Source: Baffinella frigidus
Taxonomy: Eukaryota > Cryptophyceae > Cryptomonadales > Baffinellaceae
Length of the DNA stretch: 12,439 bases
Direction: 5' to 3'
Assembly: GCA_026770585.1 (NCBI GenBank)
Contig: MU646394.1
Span: forward strand, 28,863 to 41,301
Shown piece after piece: positions 6,985 through 12,439 of the stretch. The notes beneath the pieces were generated by a model, which searched no databases, had not been told where the DNA came from, and saw only the letters and a list, made by a program, of their open reading frames with translations. Numbering within the stretch: position 1 is the stretch's first letter; each line of letters starts with the position of its first letter. A program made the translations under genes and the position numbers.

Positions 6985-7187
6985 GGTTCGGGGTTTAGGG
7001 TTAGGGTTTAGGGGTTGGTGTTTAGGTTTCAGGGTTGAGTGTTGAGTGTTGAGTGTTTAGGGTTGAGGGTTGGGGGTTGAAGGTTTAGGGTTTCGGGTTT
7101 ACTGCCTGGGGTTTAGGGTTTATGTGTTGGGGTTCAGGGGTTGGAGGGTTCAGGGTTCCGGGTTCAGGGTTCAGGGTTTAGGGTTGG
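6985..7187 (+). repeat. Degenerate telomere-like array, GGGTTTA orientation
   Basis: About 200 bp of GGGTTTAGGG, GGGTTGAG and GGGTTCAG variants. Its last GGGTTGG overlaps the start of the 88-bp duplication that follows. Confidence 0.85.
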
Positions 7188-7269
7188 AGAGAGAGAGAAG
7201 AGTTGATCGAACAGGCAGAGCAGACGCGGGTTGATGAGGCGGGGTGAGCGGTACCAATAGCCCGGATTT
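7182..7269 (+). repeat. 88-bp duplication, copy 1
   Basis: Aligns without gaps to 7423-7510, 241 bp away. The six differences seen are all transitions, and at every one this copy has A or T where the other has G or C. It begins GGTTGGAGAGAGAGAGAAG and ends CCCGGATTT. Confidence 0.92.
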
Positions 7270-7422
7270 CATCCGGGAACATGTTAAACTCAAAAGAAAA
7301 TGGCCTATCAAACCGGGTTCTGGTCCTGATTAAATTTACTCAGGGCCCTAATTAACCTTCGTCCAACTCCTATGAACAAATAGGGATCCATTTTCTTTTA
7401 AATTAAACATGTCCCCGGATAA
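7268..7422. mobile_element. Foldback element with ATCCGGG termini, between duplication copies
   Basis: Arms at about 7268-7308 and 7379-7422 share ATCCGGG-ACATG, an A/T-rich step, AAAAGAAAATGG and CCTAT, with small gaps. The right end is CCCCGGATAAG, identical to the right terminus of the element at 7885-8026. The element exactly fills the interval between the two 88-bp copies. Confidence 0.7.
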
Positions 7423-7510
7423 GGTTGGAGAGAGAGAGAAGGGTTGATCGAACAGGCAGAGCAGGCGCGGGTTGACGGGGCGGGGTGAGCGGTACCAGCA
7501 GCCCGGATTT
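7423..7510 (+). repeat. 88-bp duplication, copy 2
   Basis: The G/C-richer partner of 7182-7269. On the minus strand, 7556-7440 reads as an uninterrupted frame beginning LPLVKVVVGDIDPKTL, which looks protein-like but is short and has no recognised match. Confidence 0.9.
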
Positions 7511-7566
7511 GCAGAGCGTCTTCGGGTCAATGTCTCCCACCACCACCTTGACGAGGGGGAGAATTT

Positions 7567-7749
7567 AGTGTTTAGAGTTTAGTGTTTAGGGTTTAGTGTT
7601 TGTTGTTTGGGGGTGAGTGTTTAGTGTTTTGTGTTGTTTAGTGTTTAGTGTGTAGTGTTGAGGGTTTACAGTGTTTAGGGTTTAGGGTTTAGGGTTTAGG
7701 GTTTATGGTTTAGGGTTTAGGGTTTAGGGTTTAGGGTTTAGAGTTTAGA
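7567..7749 (+). repeat. Telomere-like array, TTTAGGG orientation
   Basis: Begins as GTGTTTAGTGTTTAG variants and becomes nearly perfect TTTAGGG from about 7675 to 7742. This is the most regular array in this orientation, with its perfect side facing right. Confidence 0.93.
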
Positions 7750-7884
7750 CTGAGGCAATAGTCGTGGGATTCAGGTGGCTAACGGCAAAAGAAACGTGAA
7801 CGAACCCCGTATCGTGCAATTGCGTATGCACGTGTAAGCCGAGGTGCTCACCCGAAAACGAGGTAGAAGGGGTGAGGGCTAGCT
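7750..7884. other. Unique spacer, nothing recognised
   Basis: Mixed-composition sequence without repeat partner, long frame or evident motif. Confidence 0.5.
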
Positions 7885-8026
7885 CTTATCCGGGGAAACC
7901 TATTTTTCTTTAGTTTGAGATCAACGAAAATTACTACACGGTTCGTTCTTATTAGTAATATTAAAGCAGTTGTGTAGTAATTTTCGTGGCCATCAGACTA
8001 AAGAAAAATAGGTTTCCCCGGATAAG
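7885..8026. mobile_element. Foldback element with CTTATCCGGGG termini
   Basis: Arms of 55 bp at 7885-7939 and 7972-8026 match at 50 positions, with five mismatches in one internal patch. The outer 30 bases (CTTATCCGGGGAAACC, then TATTTTTCTTTAG) and the inner CACGAAAATTACTACAC are fully paired apart from that patch. The 32-bp loop is A/T-rich. GAAAATTACTACA also occurs outside the element at 8508-8520. Confidence 0.85.
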
Positions 8027-8074
8027 CTCTGCCTCACTCGGTCTGCCTCACTCGGGTTGACCGATTATTATCGA

Positions 8075-8175
8075 GTTGACCTACGGGGTTTGCGGTACGA
8101 ATCCGTCCATTTTGGAGCGGAAAAGAGCACGGGCTTGCCAAAATGGTGAGCTCGCATAGACTGCGACAGAGCTAG
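8075..8175 (+). repeat. 101-bp dispersed repeat, copy 2
   Basis: Gapless partner of 1111-1211 in the same orientation. It ends GACAGAGCTAG, nine bases before the foldback at 8184. Confidence 0.65.
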
Positions 8176-8183
8176 CAGGGGTC

Positions 8184-8340
8184 CTACCACTGACCCTCAC
8201 GATTGCACCAAATCGTCGATTTTAGATTTTAGATTTACCCTTCATTTACCCTTGCAGACACCCCGGATCCGGGGTCTCGGCAAGGGTAAATCTCAAATCT
8301 AAAATCGATGATTTGGTCCAACCGGGAGGGTTGGTGGTAG
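8184..8340. mobile_element. Foldback element with 59-bp arms and central palindrome
   Basis: Arms 8184-8242 and 8282-8340 match at about 52 of 59 positions; the inner 36 bp match at 34. Outer ends are CTACCAC and GTGGTAG. The centre holds a 16-bp perfect palindrome, ACCCCGGATCCGGGGT, at 8260-8275, flanked by a second pairing TTTACCCTTG/CAAGGGTAAA. So it is a hairpin with its own palindromic tip. Confidence 0.85.
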
Positions 8341-8353
8341 CGCGAACGCACCA

Positions 8354-8692
8354 CTAGCAACCCGTAGCAGCTTTTACCAGGTCCTTGCAAGATCCGGAAA
8401 TGAAATTCTTTGTATTATTATTTATTCGTAGGACCCTACGGTAGAAAACCCTAGGGACCTCCAGGTGCTGACGGGAGATGCCGATGAGATCTCTTCGGCT
8501 TGGCTGAAAATTACTACAGTACCCGACCCGGGTTGCTGGTGGCACCTCGACCCTGAGTGGATCGCCGAGCTTTATCTCGACGATGTCTGTGTCCGGCTGT
8601 CGGATCGTGATGTGCAGAGCCGATGCACCCGGGAGGCCGATCCATGCACAGAGGGTGAGCAGAAGCGCCGCTCGTCCTGAGGACCGCCACAT
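8354..8692 (-). CDS. Weak candidate: short secreted-type protein or first exon
   Basis: Starting from the ATG at 8692-8690 this minus-strand frame has 112 codons ending in TAG. The N-terminus reads MWRSSGR, then a hydrophobic run AALLLTLCAWIGLPG, then ASA, which is a classical signal peptide with an A-x-A cleavage site at about residue 25. The following HITIRQPDTDIVEIKLGDPLRVEVPP is strand-like. After about residue 57 the frame runs into a repeated word (GTAGTAATTTTC) and a CCTAGG/CCTACGG repeat fragment, so any real gene would end or splice before that. The opposite strand is also open here and equally GC-rich at third positions, which weakens the call. No family is recognised. Confidence 0.2.
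   Translation of the reverse strand: MWRSSGRAALLLTLCAWIGLPGASALHITIRQPDTDIVEIKLGDPLRVEVPPATRVGYCSNFQPSRRDLIGISRQHLEVPRVFYRRVLRINNNTKNFISGSCKDLVKAATGC
8428..8462. repeat. Fragment of the CCTACGGTAGG family
   Basis: CGTAGGACCCTACGGTAG followed by CCCTAGGGACC. These are the words of the foldback elements at 205-356 and 11617-11780, without arms. Probably a solo remnant. Confidence 0.45.
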
Positions 8693-9560
8693 CGAGAGGC
8701 AGCGCGGGAGCGCTGGCGTCTCGAAGCGCTTGCACCAGCTCCAGGAAGAGGCCTGCCAATCTCGGAGCGACACAGCGTTGGTGTTCCCTGCAGGCTACTC
8801 CGGCCAGCGCTTCGTTCCCTCAGCGCGACGTTCTATCTCAGAAGCCTACGATGGGTCTCTCACACGCAAACCGAGCCCAGCGGTCTCCACGAACAAGAAC
8901 CCGGATCCGTTTTTTGCAGCTCAAGGTGTGCATGGCAAGAAGCTGCAAAAAATGGAGCCAGGAGGTGTGCATGCTCGCACACCTCATCGCATCCCACAGC
9001 AGCGTGCACACCTTCCTGGCAACCGAGGAGGGAGGGAGCACCTGTCCTTGCGATCCTCGGCTCGAAATGGCTCCAAGCCCAAAACAAAGAATAGATGGAC
9101 GCACAGGGGTCCTGAGGGGTCGGAAACGTGACGCGGGAGGCCTCGTGACTTGTCCACCACACCCCTTTCCCGAGGATCATCGGGGGTGCCTCCCAAGGCC
9201 GGGACGCCCCCCCCCCGTGGCGGCATGCGGCCCGGGGCGGGGATACGGGAGGATGGGAGCGAGGTGCCGTCGTCGGTGTTTAAATCGTACGGGGAGACGG
9301 CGTTATGGGTGGCTGCGTGCCCGGAAGAAGACCTTGTCGCCACAAACTGTGTGTACATATCGCGCGACAGCCTTCAGGTGCATCACGCCTCACTGCTCAG
9401 CTCGACTCTGCTTGTGAGCAGGGTTCCATCCCAGCTTCCCTGCGCTGATTTCATCAGCGCAGGGAAGCAGATGGGTCTTCCGAGGGAAACCGTTCATGAG
9501 GCTGCTGCATCCACCTCCTCACTCGTCGCACGCTAGAAAATTCCCGCCTACGGCTCCCCG
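8693..9560. other. Mostly single-copy GC-rich region with small hairpins, no gene recognised
   Basis: The longest repeat-poor stretch in the window. Hairpins: a 12-bp stem TTTTTTGCAGCT (8910-8921 with 8941-8952); a 9-bp stem GAGGTGTGC (8962-8970 with 8977-8985), whose left side can also pair with GCGTGCACACCTTCCTGG near 9003-9020; and a 16-bp perfect stem with a 3-nt loop at 9434-9468. Ten C lie at 9207-9216. Several overlapping frames of 80-190 codons exist on both strands; none looks like a known family and none dominates. Confidence 0.5.
9434..9468. repeat. Perfect 16-bp hairpin, 3-nt loop
   Basis: GCTTCCCTGCGCTGAT pairs exactly with its complement around TTC. Compare the equally tight hairpin at 11525-11559. 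No T run follows, so a bacterial-type terminator is not suggested. Confidence 0.85.
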
Positions 9561-9584
9561 AAAACCCACCTCGCACTGAGCACC

Positions 9585-9665
9585 TTTGACCGGCAATCCC
9601 CCATCGTTGAAACATCAATCCCGGTCTGCATTGACCAACAATCCCCTGCTGTTTGACCAGCGATG
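9585..9665 (+). repeat. Degenerate ~22-bp tandem repeat
   Basis: Four TTGACC-CAATCCCC-like units start near 9586, 9607, 9631 and 9653. Confidence 0.5.
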
Positions 9666-9771
9666 CCCGCCCTGCAGGCTCTGGGTATCCCGGCGGAGAA
9701 ACTGCCACACCTCCTCCTCCGGATCCACCGCACTGTCTTTGTTCCGAAAGTGCACAGGTCCCGCAACCCCA

Positions 9772-9969
9772 CCCTTCAACCCTGAACGCTAATCCCTAAA
9801 CCCTAAACCCTAAACCCTAAACCCTAAACCCTAAACCCTAAATTCTAAATTCTAAACCCTCTGCCCTAAACCCTAAACTCTAAACCCTAAACCCCAAACC
9901 CCAAACCCTAAACCCTAAACCCCAAACCCCAAACCCTAAACCCGAAACCCGAAACCCTAAACCCTAAAA
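9772..9969 (-). repeat. Telomere-like array, CCCTAAA orientation
   Basis: Near-perfect CCCTAAA from about 9794 to 9842, then CCCCAAA, CCCGAAA and other variants. Orientation is opposite to the arrays at 2181, 6985 and 7567. Confidence 0.93.
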
Positions 9970-10170
9970 CGCACGCCCTTATCCCCTGAGCATGCCACGA
10001 CAGGTCACTAGTTCGAATTCCAGAACGCGACGTTTCGTTTCTTGGTACTAAATGACTGCGGTCACGCAACTCCTCGTCTTTTCCACGTCCGCGCTTTTAC
10101 CCAGAATCCTGGTGCGATATTTAACTCAAGACTTGTTACTGAAATTCCACTTTTCGACCTGACGTGGAAA
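9970..10170. other. Spacer between two CCCTAAA arrays with a 10-bp inverted repeat
   Basis: TTTCCACGTC at 10080-10089 pairs exactly with GACGTGGAAA at 10161-10170, which abuts the second array. AGTTCGAATTCC near 10010 resembles a pol III B box but does not form a T stem. Confidence 0.5.
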
Positions 10171-10383
10171 CCCCAAACCCTAAACCCTAAACCCTAAACC
10201 CTAAACCCTAAACCCTAAACCCTAAACCCTAAACCCTAAACCCTAAACCCCAAGCCCCAAGCCCCAAACCCCAAACCCTAAACCCTAAACCCTGAACCCT
10301 ACACCCTACACGCCAAACCCTACACCCTAAACCCCACGCCCCAAACCCTAAACGCTAAAACCCTAAACCCTAAACCCCAACCT
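10171..10383 (-). repeat. Telomere-like array, CCCTAAA orientation
   Basis: Perfect CCCTAAA units from about 10176 to 10246, followed by degenerate CCCCAAG, CCCTACA and CCCCACG variants. Confidence 0.93.
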
Positions 10384-10407
10384 CAAAACCAGGCTTGTGC
10401 GAGAGGG

Positions 10408-10485
10408 GCACGTGGGGATGAACGCGGTGCAGCGGAAACATGTGCACTGCGCCGTCGACGACGGCCTCGCCGTCCGGTACTGCGC
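10408..10485 (+). repeat. Direct repeat flanking the perfect hairpin, copy 1
   Basis: CACGTGGGGATGAACGC, then a 24-26-bp insert forming a stem (CGCGGTGCA with TGCACTGCG), then GCCGTCGACGACGGCCT and GCCGTCCGGTACT. The second copy, near 10717-10762, lacks the insert. GCCGTCGACGACGGC (10451-10465) is an odd palindrome kept in both copies. Confidence 0.75.
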
Positions 10486-10507
10486 AACTACCAGTTTAAT
10501 GGTGATC

Positions 10508-10644
10508 GGATCTGGTTTTAGATTCGTAAAGTGGCTCGTTCTGGTACAAATGATAAAACTAACGGGGCTACAAGTCACTTATAGCCCCGTTAGTTTTATC
10601 ATTTGTACCAGAACGAGCCACTTTACGAATCTAAAACCAGATCC
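10508..10644. mobile_element. Perfect 63-bp inverted repeat with 11-bp loop
   Basis: 10508-10570 and 10582-10644 are exact reverse complements over all 63 bp. The 11-bp centre CAAGTCACTTA itself pairs AAGT with ACTT around a single C, so the dyad runs almost to the middle. Outer ends are GGATCTGG and CCAGATCC. The lack of any arm mismatch suggests recent formation or active homogenisation. Transcription through it would give a long, nearly perfect hairpin RNA. No transposase or open frame is present, so the mobile-element label is structural. Confidence 0.8.
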
Positions 10645-10661
10645 AGGTACTATGAAGTTAT

Positions 10662-10811
10662 TAGTGTGTGTATACTGTATGTAATAGTTAAAAATCATAT
10701 GTATGTATTCGATGTACACGTGGGGATGAACGCCGTCGACGACGGCCTAGCCGTCCGGTACTCCACACCTCCTACTTAGCAGTGTATGCATACTGTATGT
10801 AATAGTTAAAA
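10662..10811 (+). repeat. Duplicated block right of the perfect hairpin
   Basis: ATACTGTATGTAATAGTTAA occurs at about 10672 and 10790. The second copy of the GTGGGGATGAACGCCGTCG block (about 10717-10762) lies between them. GTATGCATTTAAC then repeats near 10816 and 10845. Confidence 0.75.
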
Positions 10812-10990
10812 GTGTATGTATGCATTTAACCATAAAAGTATCTGTATGCATTTAACTCCACCGCTACTCCTAGCTAGGACTCCCGGAACCCGGCCAAAGT
10901 TGACGGATTTGTGGGTGAGTTGGCTTTGGAAACAGACGACCTTGTCGTGCGGTACGCGCGCATCCCATACCCCCCTTTCCCGTGCAAAAA

Positions 10991-11075
10991 AACTCGTAGT
11001 CCACCGTGTGTCCCATGCGAAAACCTCGTAGTCCACCGTGTCCCATGCTTCCACACGGTGGACTACGAGGTTTTC
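10991..11075. repeat. Direct plus inverted repeat, 23-bp perfect stem
   Basis: 11019-11041 (GAAAACCTCGTAGTCCACCG onward) pairs exactly with 11053-11075 around an 11-nt loop. A third, direct copy of the same word, CTCGTAGTCCACCGTGTGTC, lies just upstream from 10993. The loop-side CCCATGC is repeated too. Confidence 0.88.
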
Positions 11076-11230
11076 ATTTTTAAACGGAATCTCGTGCAAT
11101 TTCTCTTTTTCCAGCCCTTTTTTGGTACAAACTTTTATCACGTTACACCCAGATCCAGGGTGCAGTGGGGACTGTGTACTCCACCGTGCGAGACTGGTTT
11201 CACGTTCCTGCGGCACTCATCCACCCCGGC

Positions 11231-11363
11231 CACACAGCGGACTTGTAAGGGGTTTTGAATGAACCCTAAGCGATAAGACGTAGGCATAGGGGGGTTCCTA
11301 CGGCTAAGGTAACGGAAAGGTGGCCCGATCTGGGCCGAAAATCCCTTCGTAGCCCGCTGTGTG
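11231..11363. repeat. Diverged inverted repeat
   Basis: CACACAGCGG (11231-11240) pairs with its complement near 11354-11363, and the similarity continues inward through an AAGGG block. The centre is 88 bp. An 83-codon minus frame crosses it without recognised similarity. Confidence 0.5.
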
Positions 11364-11375
11364 GGTGTGGTTACC

Positions 11376-11487
11376 GCCGTGGAACTCACGGCTATTATCT
11401 ACTATCTATCACTATTTTTTGTTGTTTTTGATTGATCAATGATTCATAGCAATAGAGATAGTACTATAAAGTGATAGATAGTAGATA
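11376..11487. repeat. Two adjacent hairpins
   Basis: GCCGTG/CACGGC with a 5-nt loop at 11376-11392 is followed by an 18-bp perfect stem, TATCTACTATCTATCACT, at 11396-11413 paired with 11470-11487. The 56-bp loop is A/T-rich. Confidence 0.8.
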
Positions 11488-11524
11488 GAAGATGCTATAG
11501 AAATATTGTGTTCCAGACCCCTTA

Positions 11525-11559
11525 AAACACTGCCCTGCGTACCACGCAGGGCAGTGTTT
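11525..11559. repeat. Perfect 16-bp hairpin, 3-nt loop
   Basis: AAACACTGCCCTGCGT pairs exactly with 11544-11559 around ACC. Same geometry as the hairpin at 9434-9468; both contain CCCTGCG. Confidence 0.88.
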
Positions 11560-11616
11560 GGGCACTCGCGGCACTTGGCGCCTCTTAGATTATAATGGAA
11601 GGAGGCATTGGAGACG

Positions 11617-11780
11617 AATTTCATAGGGTAGCGGACTAAATATGGGGTAGTTAGGCCTACGGTATTACCTACGGTATGCCGTAGGGTTTTTCGTAGGAGC
11701 CCCCCTAGGACCCTACGGCCTACCGTAGGGAATACCGTAGGCCTAACTACCCCATTTTTAAGCCGTTAGCCTATGAAATT
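11617..11780. mobile_element. Foldback (MITE-like) element, CCTACGGTAGG family, copy 2
   Basis: Arms of 70 bp at 11617-11686 and 11711-11780 match at 64 positions around a 24-bp centre. Arms run from AATTTCATAGG through GGGGTAGTTAGGCCTACGG to GCCGTAGGG. The right end GTTAGCCTATGAAATT matches the right end of the element at 205-356, and both share the GGTAGTTA and CCTACGGTAGG arm blocks. Confidence 0.88.
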
Positions 11781-11943
11781 ATAATTTATCGGGCTGTTGA
11801 CGCTGGAGATGAAAATCTATCTCAGTCCTTGGCACACCTCACACGCTAATAACGAACTCGCATCTTTGCCTCCGAGTGCTCTTTCGCAGCGCCGGGAAGG
11901 GGCAGGGTCGTTTACGTTTCTTCCGCCGTCACCAGTTCGCACT

Positions 11944-11971
11944 GTCTTCTCTCTCTCTTTCTCTCTCTCTT

Positions 11972-12005
<34 letters not shown>
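11944..12005. repeat. CT microsatellite
   Basis: About 62 bp of (CT)n with TTT and TAT interruptions. Confidence 0.95.
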
Positions 12006-12008
<3 letters not shown>

Positions 12009-12055
12009 CTGCATCATGCACTTTACATCGAGTCTTGTCTCTGTTCTCGTCACTC

Positions 12056-12113
12056 GCTTTACAATGAGGTTTCTCTCTCCTCTCGAGAGAAGAGATCATC
12101 TTCACTGTAAAGC
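12056..12113. repeat. Spacerless 29-bp inverted repeat with GCTTTACA ends
   Basis: Two 29-bp halves fold with no loop and about six mismatches, from GCTTTACA to TGTAAAGC, centred on TCTCGAGA. The terminal word is the TGTAAAGC core of the repeats at 21, 568 and 12303. Confidence 0.65.
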
Positions 12114-12286
12114 TAGTTATGTTCTCGACCCCCCCCCCTCCGCCCCAGGCCCGCCTCAGATATTGACTTTTCGCCTCAGACATTGACTCTCGACGTTGTT
12201 GACTTTTGGCAGGTTCCTCGCGCGGTGCGGGTGCGTGAAGCCGATCGCGTCCGCCTCTTTTATCGTAGACTTCGCAGTCCAACTCA

Positions 12287-12391
12287 CGCGAGAAGAACAT
12301 GTGTAAAGCAACAAGCGAGAAGAATCTTTGTAAAGCAAGAAGCGAGAAGAATCTTTGTAAAGCACGAACAGAGAAGAATCTTTGTAAAGCG
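12287..12391 (+). repeat. 27-bp minisatellite with TTGTAAAGC core
   Basis: GTAAAGC starts at 12303, 12330, 12357 and 12384, an exact 27-bp period. The unit continues AAGCGAGAAGAATCTTT. A partial unit, CGAGAAGAACATGT, precedes the first. Upstream, at 12153-12188, a CGCCTCAGA-ATTGACT word occurs twice. Confidence 0.93.
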
Positions 12392-12404
12392 CGTGATGCT
12401 CCCG

Positions 12405-12405
<1 letters not shown>

Positions 12406-12439
<34 letters not shown>
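12406..12439. repeat. Poly-C run at right edge
   Basis: Thirty-four consecutive C close the window. Shorter C runs of 9-10 lie at 1047-1055, 1869-1878, 9207-9216 and 12129-12138. Confidence 0.95.

Noticed and set aside
9434-9468. Bacterial rho-independent terminator
   Set aside because: No T run follows the stem and the window has no other bacterial features.
8583-9536. Overlapping 120-190-codon plus-strand frames
   Set aside because: Several frames are open at once in GC-rich DNA, none resembles a known family, and they contain small hairpins.
9990-10030. tRNA T arm or B box at AGTTCGAATTCC
   Set aside because: The flanking bases do not form a T stem and no A box lies at the right distance upstream.
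9772-10383. A true chromosome end
   Set aside because: The CCCTAAA arrays are internal, interrupted and degenerate, with 2 kb of non-telomeric sequence to the right.
205-11780. Autonomous DNA transposon
   Set aside because: The foldback elements are about 115-165 bp with no open frame between the arms. No transposase, integrase or reverse-transcriptase motif was seen anywhere.

Overview
This window looks like nuclear DNA of a eukaryote, most likely a microalga or another lineage with plant-type (TTTAGGG) telomere repeats. The grounds are several interstitial TTTAGGG/CCCTAAA arrays, long CT/CA microsatellites, many minisatellites, and a large number of non-autonomous inverted-repeat (foldback or MITE-like) elements. 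There is no dense gene layout, no operon-like arrangement and no rRNA. Green algae, dinoflagellates and some other algae carry TTTAGGG telomeres, so I do not name a species. The window begins in a 17-G run and ends in a 34-C run, so it is probably a contig bounded by homopolymers.

No protein-coding gene can be supported with confidence. The longest open frames are by-products of microsatellites or dispersed repeats. Two weak candidates are recorded: a minus-strand frame with a signal-peptide-like start near 8.35-8.69 kb, and a proline/glycine/alanine-rich repeat frame at 5.24-5.58 kb whose repeat units are all multiples of three.

Layout. 0-0.6 kb: poly-G-associated repeat copies and a foldback element with CCTACGGTAGG arms. 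0.6-2.1 kb: direct repeats, a 231-bp CT/CA microsatellite, two further inverted repeats. 2.1-3.5 kb: degenerate telomere-like array, 29-, 8- and 21-bp tandem repeats, a four-copy 100-bp family in a GATGACGG-rich minisatellite. 3.6-5.6 kb: a 61-bp-arm foldback, five copies of a 60-bp family, an exact 43-bp inverted pair, a tRNA-like 76-bp segment, a GC-rich minisatellite. 5.6-6.8 kb: palindromes, CT tract, paired 24-bp arrays. 6.8-8.35 kb: telomere-like arrays alternating with three foldback elements, one lying between the copies of an 88-bp duplication. 8.35-9.6 kb: mostly single-copy sequence with small hairpins. 9.8-10.4 kb: CCCTAAA arrays in the opposite orientation. 10.4-12.4 kb: a perfect 63-bp hairpin, a chain of smaller hairpins, a second CCTACGGTAGG foldback, and 27-bp tandem repeats.

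The main theme is foldback DNA: at least ten independent inverted repeats with arms of about 20-70 bp, some sharing terminal motifs and so belonging to families. None encodes a transposase, so any mobility would depend on enzymes encoded elsewhere. All similarity statements here come from reading the sequence by eye; no alignment or database search was run.
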